In this document: one piece after another, positions 1 to 6,662 of the stretch
Layout of the letters: each line of letters begins with the position of its first letter
How positions within the stretch are numbered: the first letter of the stretch is position 1
Source of the DNA: an uncultured Mycoplasmataceae bacterium
GTDB taxonomy: Bacteria > Bacillota_I > Bacilli_A > Mycoplasmatales > Mycoplasmoidaceae
Assembly (NCBI GenBank): GCA_947176435.1
Contig: CAMWQH010000034.1
Span: 1-6,717 of the forward strand
DNA: 6,717 nt
Direction: 5' to 3'
Program-made: the position numbers and the translations under genes
Notes under the pieces: generated by a model
Told to the model about the DNA's origin: nothing
What the model saw: the letters and a program-made list of their open reading frames with translations, nothing else
Database searches by the model: none

Positions 1-138
1 GACACTCGCAATCTTTTGCTTCAATTTATGAATAAACAAGAAGAGTTTAATAAACATCAAGATGAACGTTGAGAACGTCAAGAAGAGTTTAATAAAATGG
101 TTTTTGATCAATTTAAGAAACATAAATGAATTAAATAG
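1..138 (+). CDS. C-terminal end of a coiled-coil protein (5' end off the window)
   Basis: Frame 1 is open from the first base to a TAG at 136-138 and gives 45 residues, with UGA read as Trp twice. The tail is rich in Glu, Gln, Lys, Asn and Phe and has a near-repeated QEEFNK block 14 residues apart, which suggests an amphipathic helix or coiled coil. The last residues are basic (FKKHKWIK). An internal ATG at 28-30 exists, but the frame is open upstream of it, so I treat the gene as truncated by the window edge. Short coiled-coil paralogues of this kind are common in mycoplasma genomes, but I do not recognise a specific family. It is convergent with the minus-strand genes to its right. No function is assigned. 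Confidence 0.5.
37..96 (+). repeat. 18-bp in-frame direct repeat inside the coiled-coil gene
   Basis: The 18-base unit CAAGAAGAGTTTAATAAA occurs at 37-54 and again at 79-96, exactly 42 bases (14 codons) apart. It encodes QEEFNK twice. A 42-base period fits two heptads and is consistent with internal duplication in a coiled coil. Confidence 0.7.
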
Positions 139-340
139 CATTATTATTTTGCCACTCAATAATCATTATTTAAAACATTGCACATATTGAATGCATGTTC
201 TGTAGAAAACAGATTTTAAATTGTTAATTGAATTTATAAAAATTAATAATTTAGATGATAAATTAAACTTCTTACAAAAGATTTCTAAAGATAAGTAATT
301 ATGAAAAAATATTTAATTATTAATATGATACATTTAAAAA
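139..340. other. Intergenic stretch with a short degenerate frame
   Basis: This AT-rich stretch holds no convincing gene. A plus-strand frame runs from just after a TAG (203-205) to a TAA at 296-298 and reads about 30 residues (ending KINNLDDKLNFLQKISKDK). It looks protein-like but has no ATG start and no ribosome binding site. It may be the eroded 3' end of an old gene or simply chance. No RNA gene or promoter stands out. Confidence 0.3.
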
Positions 341-382
341 AAGAGACAAAAAAAAGACCTATTTGGCCTTTTTTTGTCTCTT
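341..382 (-). terminator. Rho-independent terminator overlapping the 3' end of the deoxyribosyltransferase gene
   Basis: An inverted repeat pairs 341-359 (AAGAGAC, a run of eight A, GACC) with 365-382 (GGCC, seven T, GTCTCTT) around a 5-base loop. There is one mismatch or bulge near the loop. Read on the minus strand, the stem is followed by a U run (about seven T, 336-342) and so fits an intrinsic terminator for the minus-strand genes. On the plus strand no U run follows the stem. The stop codon at 359-361 lies inside the hairpin, so the last seven codons are part of the stem. Confidence 0.8.
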
Positions 383-919
383 AGGTTGTTCTTGAGAAAC
401 GAGATTTAATGCTTCTTCAAATTTATGAACTATTTGTCCCTGATCAAGTATTCCACCAACAATTAATTGGTTCATACCACAAGGGATCAGATAGTCTTTA
501 TATTTGTTAGCAGTTTTTAATCTAGTATCACTTGCTACTCCAATAATTTTCTTACTAGTGATTCGGTATTTTTCTAGTAACTCAAGAGCTGGTTTATTAT
601 TTCTTTTTAAGATGTCTCTTATATAGTTAACTGCTCATGCAACACCCAATTCATAACAAACACCAGGATCATTATTAGATAAATCTGCAATGATGTATTC
701 ACTACGTAGTACTTCTTTAGTAGCACCTCAGAATACATCGCTTGCAGCGGGCAAACTAGATTTATCATTAAAAGAAGACTCGATAGGGTTATGCCAATCT
801 ATGTCGGTATTTTCCCTAAGAAGTCTTCCTTCTTTAATTCTTTGAACTATTTCAGATTCAGAAAAAATTCCACCAGCAATGTAGCCGTGCTTCTTGCCTT
901 CGTGGAATTTTTTTGCCAT
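359..919 (-). CDS. Nucleoside 2-deoxyribosyltransferase family protein
   Basis: The frame gives 186 residues from ATG (917-919) to TAG (359-361), with UGA as Trp at W42, W64 and W95. The pattern matches the nucleoside 2-deoxyribosyltransferase family: an N-terminal strand and glycine turn (YIAGGIFSESE, 13-23), HNPIE (43-47), then the segment 75-97 (YIIADLSNNDPGVCYELGVA...). In that segment E90 of CYELG aligns by pattern with the family's nucleophilic Glu. Characterised members exchange bases between 2'-deoxynucleosides in salvage; related proteins instead hydrolyse deoxynucleotides or act on other N-glycosides, so the substrate is open. A TTG six bases upstream (923-925) is a less likely start. 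I see no Shine-Dalgarno; the gene starts 9 bases after the stop of the membrane protein upstream, so translational coupling is plausible. The tail (QPKRQKKAK) is basic and partly dictated by the overlapping terminator stem. Confidence 0.8.
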
Positions 920-928
920 ATACAATTA

Positions 929-1483
929 TTACTTGTTGAATGGATTTTTTCTAAATCAAGCCTTGATTTGATCACCTTTGTAGTAGTTAATTTGTGAACA
1001 AATTAAGTACAATACAAATGCCATTGATCAGATGATGAAGTTAATTCCACCAGTTGAAATGTGTTCGCTGTGGAATTGGTTTCATAATCAACCATCATGT
1101 GAGCAGCATCCTAACATAATGAAGTAGAATAATACGATGTTAGTGATTAAGCAGTCTCTTACAAGGTATGTGCATTTAGTTTCAACAGGACGGAATCTTC
1201 TTAATACAAAGATTGAGAATGCAAAGCAGAAGCTAATGCAAGCTAAAATTACTAAGAAGATAGCTCATCCTGGGAATGATGTTGTAACAGTAGTGCCATC
1301 TGCAGCTCTTTTGTGGAAACCGCAGTAATGATTATCATTGATAAACAAGCATCCTAGTACAACACCCATCATTACAATAGCATATAAGTAAGCAAATAAG
1401 TAATAAAAGTTTTGAAAACCATTTTTAGCTTTTTGAGTACTCATAGCATTTACACGTTGAGTTCCAACTTTTGTTGTATTCAT
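929..1483 (-). CDS. Putative four-helix integral membrane protein, unknown function
   Basis: The frame gives 184 residues from ATG (1481-1483) to TAA (929-931), with UGA read as Trp several times (for example W73 and W132). Four hydrophobic helices are visible at about 25-48, 73-94, 110-127 and 146-165. Positive charges in the N-terminus, the 95-109 loop (RRFRPVETK) and the C-terminus (RKNPFNK) predict both ends and the middle loop inside the cell. The two outer loops would be exposed and hold Cys and His residues (HYCGFHK at 52-58; CCSHDGWLW at 126-134), which could form disulfides or bind metal. A clear AGAAAGG ribosome binding site lies 10 bases before the ATG. I do not recognise a family. 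The tight junction with the deoxyribosyltransferase-like gene suggests one transcript. Confidence 0.75.
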
Positions 1484-1493
1484 TTGATAAAAA

Positions 1494-1500
1494 CCTTTCT
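1494..1500 (-). promoter_or_regulatory. Ribosome binding site of the four-helix membrane protein
   Basis: AGAAAGG on the minus strand lies 10 bases upstream of the ATG at 1483 and supports that start codon. Confidence 0.6.
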
Positions 1501-1514
1501 TTAAATATGTTTAT

Positions 1515-1545
1515 ATTATATATACAAATTTCCCATAAAAAACAA
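1515..1545 (-). promoter_or_regulatory. Possible promoter for the membrane protein/deoxyribosyltransferase pair
   Basis: A perfect TATAAT lies on the minus strand at 1515-1520, with a weak TTGTTT at 1540-1545 as a possible -35 at 19 bases spacing. It lies in the 86-base gap after the glycosyltransferase gene, in which I see no terminator hairpin. The pair could therefore be transcribed from here, by read-through, or both. In DNA this AT-rich a chance TATAAT is easy to find. Confidence 0.4.
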
Positions 1546-1569
1546 CAAAATTATTTTAAATGAATAAGT

Positions 1570-3207
1570 CTAATTACTATTTTTTGTTTTTTTCAACTTA
1601 ATGTTTGATAAAAAGGGGAAGATAAAAATAGATATAAAAGATAAAATAACTATTATTCATTGTGGGTTTAGTAAGAAATATCAAGTGCCAGCATATGCAC
1701 ATGCCCAGAACACATATATTAACAATCCAATCCATATTAGAATGTCAAATCAAGATCCTTTAATAAAATCCGTAAAAGTTATCTTTTTGTTTTCTTTTAT
1801 AGTCACTTTAAATTTAATTTTTTTGCCAAATAGTAGTAAAAAATATTCCAATAGTAAAGAAGGCATAAATGATGTAATTACAAAACCCGATGCAAATGAC
1901 GTGAAAAAAGCACGTGAAATTGATTGCTTTGATACAACTGCTTTACTAGGAACAGTAACAAGTTGAAGACAATATAGAACAATATTTATAACAAAACACA
2001 AATATGGAAAACACAAATAAGCAGTACCAACAGGCACTGTAAACATTATTAAATACATTAAAATTACACCTAAATAAAAATTTAAAACAGTTAAGAAAAT
2101 GTTGGTTGATAAGTTAAGCATATATCATTTCTGTCAAAAGTGAAAACCTGAAAATAAGATTTTAAAAAAATAAGTATGAAAAAATTGGAAAGCGCCATCT
2201 TCTCATCTTAAATGTCTTTTCTTAAAAGCATAATAATTTGGCGGTAATTGTTCTGTAGCAATACAATTGCTTGTAAAGATAGATTCATATTTCATTTTTT
2301 TAGCATCAATGAATAACGATCAATCTTCAGATATAAATTCTGGAATTTTTCACCCATTTTGTTTAATTAATGGTTTAGATCACATACAAGCATGGCCGGT
2401 ACAAGGAGTCATAAGCAATAAATTATTTACTTCATCATTCATTGCCCAAAAACATTTATCTTTTTTATTGTTAGGTGTAATTAGATCCTGAAATAAGTTT
2501 TGGTTGTGATCAGTGATATAGTTAATACCTTGGACTATACCTACATCTTTAAAACGTTCAAAATATTGAATGATTTTACAACATCAATTTTCTTCAATAT
2601 ATGTATCTGAATCAAGAATTACATAAAAGTCATAATTTTTACCAAAGTTTTTAATAAAGAAATTTATATTACCACACTTCATTCGCGGGCCGACGCTTCC
2701 TCTTCTAATTACTTTACAATTGTTTTCCTTAGCGAATCTATCAATTTCTTCCTTATATTTTGTTGTTTGAGAATCATCAAGAACAAAACAAGAAGCGTTT
2801 TTATATTTCGAACCGTCAAAATCTTTTTGTTTTAACATTGTTTTTGCAGCTTCTTTTATAAAATCATCTTTAGTTACATACAAGATTGCAATTTTGCAAT
2901 TAGACAAGTCTCTAAATTTTTTAAACGAACAAATACTTGTAGAAAACTTAAACGATTTTTTACCAAGTATTATAGAAATGATTGTGGTTATTAAACAAAA
3001 TATACCAGGATAAAAGAATAGTGTTTGTGTGACCAAAGAAAAAACTGTATAAGTTACTACAGATCACTGATTAATGTTTTTAATTATTATCAAAATTGAA
3101 AAATAATATATGGGAACCAATACTGCAACATAGATAAAAAGAGATAGTCAACCTACTATTATTCCTTTTCGCTGAAATTTTTTAAAAGAAAAATCTTCAG
3201 TCTGCAT
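1570..3207 (-). CDS. Membrane-bound family 2 glycosyltransferase (cellulose/hyaluronan synthase type)
   Basis: 545 residues run from ATG (3205-3207) to TAG (1570-1572); three shorter open segments join into one frame when UGA is Trp (W208, W335, W487 and others). Two N-terminal membrane helices (about 15-41 and 50-82) precede a cytoplasmic GT-A domain. That domain has nucleotide-sugar residues D144/D145, a K177-C-G-N-I-N motif, the metal-binding DSD at 199-201, a likely catalytic Asp in SEDW (E294/D295), and RHLRW at 331-335 in the position of the Q(Q/R)xRW motif of processive synthases. About five more helices follow (roughly 367-392, 395-418, 435-462, 488-508, 515-535). The architecture fits an enzyme that polymerises a sugar at the inner face of the membrane and may export the chain; without a cell wall the product would be a capsule or glycolipid. 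Sugar and linkage cannot be read from the sequence. The Gln of the QxxRW motif is replaced by Arg. No Shine-Dalgarno precedes the start. Confidence 0.85.
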
Positions 3208-3222
3208 ATATATATATATATA
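3206..3222. repeat. TA dinucleotide run abutting the glycosyltransferase start codon
   Basis: Seventeen bases of uninterrupted alternating A and T (8.5 units) occupy 3206-3222. The two bases 3206-3207 are the AT of the glycosyltransferase ATG. The run therefore forms the entire immediate leader of that gene. Such a tract can change length by slippage. Confidence 0.8.
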
Positions 3223-3225
3223 ATA
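3220..3225 (-). promoter_or_regulatory. Possible -10 box of the glycosyltransferase gene
   Basis: TATTAT on the minus strand (one mismatch from TATAAT) lies 12 bases upstream of the ATG. Only 38 bases separate the start codon from the str operon terminator, so a promoter for this gene should lie in or overlap this gap. If this box is used, the leader would be only a few bases long and effectively leaderless, which fits the missing ribosome binding site. No good -35 is visible. Confidence 0.3.
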
Positions 3226-3245
3226 TCACTAAATATGTATTTATG

Positions 3246-3280
3246 AAAAAAAGCCCCATATCTAACAGGGCTTTTGTTTT
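3246..3280 (-). terminator. Rho-independent terminator of the str operon
   Basis: The stem pairs 3249-3256 (AAAAGCCC) with 3268-3275 (GGGCTTTT) around an 11-base loop and can extend through flanking A and T. On the minus strand it ends in a run of T (3252-3246) and starts 14-19 bases after the fusA stop codon. The plus strand also has T-rich sequence after the stem (3272-3282), but no plus-strand gene enters it. Confidence 0.85.
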
Positions 3281-3293
3281 TTATAACAAAATA

Positions 3294-5363
3294 TTATTTT
3301 TGTTTGCTCTTAACTACTTCTTCTACAACACTCTTAGGAGCTTGTGCATAGTGAGAGAATTGCATGATATAGTTTCCACGACCTTGAGTGAAAGATCTTA
3401 AGTCAGTAGCATAACCAAACATGTTTTTTAAAGGAACTTTAGCTTTAATAATTTGAGCGTTTCCTCTTTGTTCAGTACCTTCAATGTTACCACGTCTAGA
3501 AGAAATATCTCCCATAGTATCACCAAAATATTGATCAGGAACTGTAACATCAACAGACATAATAGGTTCTAGTAACACTAGACCACATTTCTTGCTTGCT
3601 TCTTTCAAACACATACTTGCAGCAATTTTGAAAGCCATTTCTGATGAGTCAACTTCGTGGTAAGAACCATCGAATAATACAGCCTTAACATCGATCAATG
3701 GATAACCAGCTAATGGACCAGATTTCATTGCTTCTTGAATACCAGCATCAATTGGCTTAATGTATTCACGAGGAACTTTACCACCAACGATTTCGTTAAC
3801 GAATTCATAACCTTTATCTTTGTTAGGTTCAAATCTCATAACAACGTGACCATATTGTCCACGACCACCTGATTGCTTAATGTATTTACCTTCAGCTTCA
3901 CCAGCAATTGTGAAAGTTTCACGATAAGAAACTTGTGGAGCGCCTGAGTTAACTTGAACGTTAAATTCACGTCTCATACGGTCAATAATAATGTCTAAGT
4001 GTAATTCACCCATACCAGAAATAATTGTTTGACCAGTTTCTTCATCTGTATGAGTTTTGAAAGTTGGATCTTCTTCAGCTAATTTTGCTAGGGCAAGAGA
4101 CATTTTTTCTTGGTCAGCTTTTGTTTTTGGTTCAACAGCTAATGAAATAACTGGTTCAGCAAATTTCATTGATTCAAGTTTAATGTCTAATCCTTCTTCA
4201 GCTAATGTATCTCCTGTAGTTGTAGATTTTAAACCAACAACAGCACAGATATCACCAGCACGAATTTCATCAATTTCATTTCTTGCGTTTGAGTGCATCT
4301 TAACTAAACGAGAAATCCTTTCTTTAACACCTTTGTTAGTGTTCATTAAATATGAACCAGATTTCAATACACCTGAATAAACACGAACGAATGTTAAACG
4401 TCCAATGAATGGATCAGTAGCAACTTTGAATGCTAATCCAACGAATTTAGCATCGTCAGTAGATTCAACTTTAACCACATTATCAGAATCATCATGGGCT
4501 TCAACTGCTGGTACATCTAATGGAGAAGGTAAGTAGTCAACTACACAGTCAAGCATAGCTTTAACACCTTTGTTCTTGAATGATGAACCACAGATTACTG
4601 GGAAGAATTCAGAAGATAATACACCCTTACGGATACATTTCTTAATTTCTTCAACTGTTAACTCTTCACCACCTAAATATTTTTCCATGCAAGCATCGTC
4701 AAAGTTAACAATTTCTTCTAACATTGTTGTACGGAATTGGTTAGCCTTATCTAAGTATTCAGCAGGAATGTCTTCTACTTTGTAGTCTTCGTGAGCTCCA
4801 CCATCATACATCATTGCCTTCATAGTTACTAAGTCAATGATTCCAGTGAAGTTGCTTTCAGCACCAATTGGGTATTGAATAGCAACACCATTAGCACCTA
4901 ATCTTTCTTTTAAAGATCTAACTGACATTTCAAAATCAGCACCAATTTTATCCATTTTATTTACATAAACGATTCTTGGTACATGGTAAGTGTTTGCTTG
5001 TCTTCAAACGGTTTCAGTTTGAGGTTCAACACCATTTTGAGCATCTAATACTGTAACAGCACCGTCTAATACTCTTAATGAACGTTCTACTTCAACTGTG
5101 AAGTCAACGTGTCCGGGAGTATCAATTAAGTTTAATTCATAACCTTTTCAAACTGCATAAGTTGCAGCTGAAGTAATAGTAATACCACGTTCTTTTTCTT
5201 GTTCCATTCAGTCCATGGTAGCTCCACCATCATGAACTTCACCAATCTTGTGAGTTTTACCTGTGTGGAATAATACACGTTCAGATGTAGTTGTTTTACC
5301 AGCATCAATGTGTGCCATAATACCGAAGTTACGGTATTTTTCCATTGGGAATTGTCTAGCCAT
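3294..5363 (-). CDS. fusA: Translation elongation factor G (EF-G)
   Basis: This is the ribosomal translocase GTPase: it moves tRNA and mRNA after peptide transfer and, with ribosome recycling factor, helps split ribosomes. The frame gives 689 residues from ATG (5361-5363) to TAA (3294-3296), the usual length. GTPase motifs are intact: AHIDAGKTT (17-25), RGITI in switch I (59-63), DTPGH (81-85), NKMD (135-138) and GSS (259-261). The domain IV tip carries GSYHEVDS with H569, the counterpart of the conserved tip histidine. UGA codes Trp at W52, W72 and W120. The start is set by the conserved N-terminus MARQFPMEKYRNFGIMAHID; a longer frame extends upstream to 5483 but overlaps rpsG and lacks similarity. 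A purine-rich AGGAAGGA lies about 13-15 bases upstream, rather far. It is the last gene of the operon, 25 bases after rpsG. Confidence 0.99.
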
Positions 5364-5376
5364 AATAATTTCTTTT

Positions 5377-5384
5377 TTCCTTCC
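5377..5384 (-). promoter_or_regulatory. Ribosome binding site of fusA, widely spaced
   Basis: GGAAGGAA on the minus strand in the 25-base rpsG-fusA gap is the only Shine-Dalgarno-like sequence before the fusA ATG. It ends 13 bases from the start codon, longer than the usual 5-9. Confidence 0.45.
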
Positions 5385-5388
5385 TATA

Positions 5389-5856
5389 TTAGAAACGTAA
5401 GTGAGCGAATGCTTTGTTAGCTTCAGCCATCTTATGTGTATCTTCTTTTTTCTTAACAGAAGCACCAGTGTTATTTGATGCATCGATAATTTCGTTAGCC
5501 AAACGATCTAACATAGTTTTTTCGTTACGGTTACGAGAATATAAAACCAATCATCTTAAACCTAAAGTAATTTTACGTTCAGGGTTAACTTCAGTTGGTA
5601 CTTGGTAGTTAGAACCAGCAACACGTCTTACTTTTAATTCAAGAGCAGGCATAATATTTTCAAGAGCTTTGTTGAAAACTTCGATTGCAGGTTTTTTTGT
5701 TTTTTGTTCTACTTTTTCAAAAGCACCATATAAAGTGTTTTGTGCTAAACCACGTTTACCATCTAACATAATCATGTTGATTGCTTTAGCAACAATCTTT
5801 GAATTGTAAACTGGATCAGGTAGAATATCTCTTTTCTTTGCAGAATTCTTTCTCAT
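5389..5856 (-). CDS. rpsG: 30S ribosomal protein S7
   Basis: S7 binds the 3' major domain of 16S rRNA, nucleates assembly of the 30S head and lines the E-site exit channel. The frame gives 155 residues from ATG (5854-5856) to TAA (5389-5391), a normal bacterial length. Recognisable blocks are MRKNSAKKRDILPDPVY at the N-terminus, AINMIMLDGKRGLAQ (26-40), the GSNYQVPTEVNPER segment (81-94), and the C-terminal MAEANKAFAHLRF. UGA codes Trp at W102; read with the standard code the protein would stop there. It lies between rpsL (20-base gap) and fusA (25-base gap). In E. coli S7 represses its operon through a structured rpsL-rpsG intergenic region; the 20-base gap here is too short for that structure, so regulation probably differs. 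Confidence 0.99.
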
Positions 5857-5863
5857 TGTGTTT

Positions 5864-5869
5864 CTCCTT
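5864..5869 (-). promoter_or_regulatory. Strong ribosome binding site of rpsG
   Basis: A perfect AAGGAG on the minus strand lies 7 bases before the rpsG ATG. It is the clearest Shine-Dalgarno in the window. Confidence 0.8.
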
Positions 5870-5876
5870 ATATATA

Positions 5877-6299
5877 TTACTTAGAATCTTTCTTTTGCTT
5901 TTTAGCACCATAAGCAGAACGTTGTTGGTTTCTTTTAGCTACACCTTGTGTATCTAAGACACCACGAACAATGTGGTAACGAACACCGGGTAAGTCTTTT
6001 ACACGACCACCACGGATTAATACGATACTGTGTTCTTGAAGGTTGTGACCTTCACCACCAATATAAGCTAATACTTCTTGTTTATTTGTTAACTTAACCT
6101 TAGCGTATTTTCTTAACGCAGAGTTAGGTTTCTTTGGTGTCATTGTACCAACTCTGGTACATACACCTCTCTTTAATGGAGATGGTTTATACTTTTCAGT
6201 ATTTTTGATAGTATTGAAAGTACTCAAAAGTGCAGGAGATTTACTCTTCTTTGTTTTTGATTTTCTTTCTTTACGAATTAATTGTGATATTGTTGGCAT
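5877..6299 (-). CDS. rpsL: 30S ribosomal protein S12
   Basis: S12 sits at the decoding centre of the small subunit and affects translational accuracy. The frame gives 140 residues from ATG (6297-6299) to TAA (5877-5879). The core motifs are KRGVCTRVGTMTPKKPNSAL (43-62) and HNLQEHSIVLIRGGRVKDLP (85-104). The lysines whose changes confer streptomycin resistance in other bacteria (K56/K57 in TPKKPNS and K101 in RVKDLPG) are wild type. The N-terminus carries the insertion of about 14 residues seen in Firmicutes S12 (SPALLSTFNTIKNTEKYKPS, 21-40). It is the first gene of the rpsL-rpsG-fusA operon. Confidence 0.99.
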   Translation of the reverse strand: MPTISQLIRKERKSKTKKSKSPALLSTFNTIKNTEKYKPSPLKRGVCTRVGTMTPKKPNSALRKYAKVKLTNKQEVLAYIGGEGHNLQEHSIVLIRGGRVKDLPGVRYHIVRGVLDTQGVAKRNQQRSAYGAKKQKKDSK

Positions 6300-6302
6300 A
6301 TT

Positions 6303-6308
6303 TCCTTT
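6303..6308 (-). promoter_or_regulatory. Ribosome binding site of rpsL
   Basis: AAAGGA on the minus strand ends only 3 bases before the rpsL ATG. The spacing is short, but the motif agrees with the conserved S12 N-terminus (MPTISQLIRK). Confidence 0.5.
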
Positions 6309-6340
6309 CTATTTTCTTTGACAACTACTATGTGTGTATC

Positions 6341-6370
6341 ATTATACATAAAATGAGAGTAAATCCACAA
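6341..6370 (-). promoter_or_regulatory. Promoter of the str operon
   Basis: On the minus strand a perfect TATAAT (6341-6346), preceded directly by TG, lies 18 bases downstream of TTGTGG (6365-6370, 4 of 6 matches to the -35 consensus). Transcription would start near 6334 and give a leader of about 35 bases to rpsL. The three genes that follow are closely spaced and share the terminator at 3246-3280. Confidence 0.65.
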
Positions 6371-6399
6371 TTATTTTTATTTTTTATCTCAATAAATAG

Positions 6400-6421
6400 T
6401 ATTATTAATTTATTAATAATA
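6400..6421. repeat. Perfect 10-bp AT-only inverted repeat between divergent genes
   Basis: TATTATTAAT (6400-6409) and ATTAATAATA (6412-6421) are exact reverse complements separated by TT. The palindrome sits 5 bases before the ATG of the plus-strand gene and about 54 bases from the str operon -10. The TATTAT of the left arm (6400-6405) could serve as a -10 box for the plus-strand gene. It may be an operator or only low-complexity sequence. Confidence 0.35.
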
Positions 6422-6426
6422 AATTT

Positions 6427-6662
6427 ATGTTATTAACCAAAGATTTTAGATATCAAGAAATATTTATTCCTTGTATAAACAAAAAGAACAAAAATAATGT
6501 TCTATATATATTTGATATTCTTTCTAGTTATAGATACCAAAAAATCGGTGAACAATTATCTAGAAATTTCAATTTTTACGCTGTTAATGTCTTTTTTGAT
6601 GTTGATTATCACATGGTATTGTCTAAACCAAATATTAATAAATGATGCGAATACATTGCAAT
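6427..6662 (+). CDS. N-terminal part of an unrecognised protein, possibly alpha/beta hydrolase-like (truncated by adapter)
   Basis: The frame begins at ATG 6427, reads UGA at 6643-6645 as Trp (W73), and stays open for about 78 residues until the genome sequence ends at 6662. The order of elements resembles the start of an alpha/beta hydrolase: a strand NVLYIFDILSS (24-34) where the HGxxxS turn would be, a helix RYQKIGEQLSRNF (36-48), then a strand FYAVNVFFDVDYH (50-62) where DxPGHG would be. The signature glycines are missing, so the assignment is weak and the gene may be a diverged paralogue. The catalytic region is not in the window. No clear ribosome binding site is seen. It is divergent from the str operon. 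Open frame, UGA-Trp use and protein-like composition argue that it is a real gene. Confidence 0.5.

Noticed and set aside
1601..1966. Plus-strand open frame of 121 codons
   Set aside because: It is antisense to the C-terminal membrane part of the glycosyltransferase, whose minus-strand frame is continuous and has family motifs.
2267..2491. Plus-strand open frame of 74 codons
   Set aside because: It lies antisense to the glycosyltransferase domain, with no ribosome binding site or recognisable motif.
2584..3036. Glycosyltransferase split into separate genes or broken by frameshift
   Set aside because: The breaks at 2584-2586 and 1750-1752 are UGA codons in one frame. Read as Trp, the frame is continuous from 3207 to 1570 with motifs in order, so it is not a pseudogene.
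4057..4785. Two plus-strand open frames inside fusA
   Set aside because: They are mirror frames of the well-conserved EF-G gene.
5364..5483. N-terminal extension of EF-G
   Set aside because: The upstream in-frame codons overlap the end of rpsG and have no EF-G similarity. The conserved EF-G N-terminus begins at the ATG at 5361-5363.
6300..6340. Structured leader (S12/S7 autoregulation or riboswitch) before rpsL
   Set aside because: The leader is only about 35 bases and shows no stable hairpin. The rpsL-rpsG gap is 20 bases, too short for the E. coli-type S7 site.
6230..6436. Hydrophobic plus-strand frame of 68 codons running from rpsL into the intergenic region
   Set aside because: It starts inside rpsL on the other strand. 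Its hydrophobic run is the complement of AT-rich rpsL and the promoter region.
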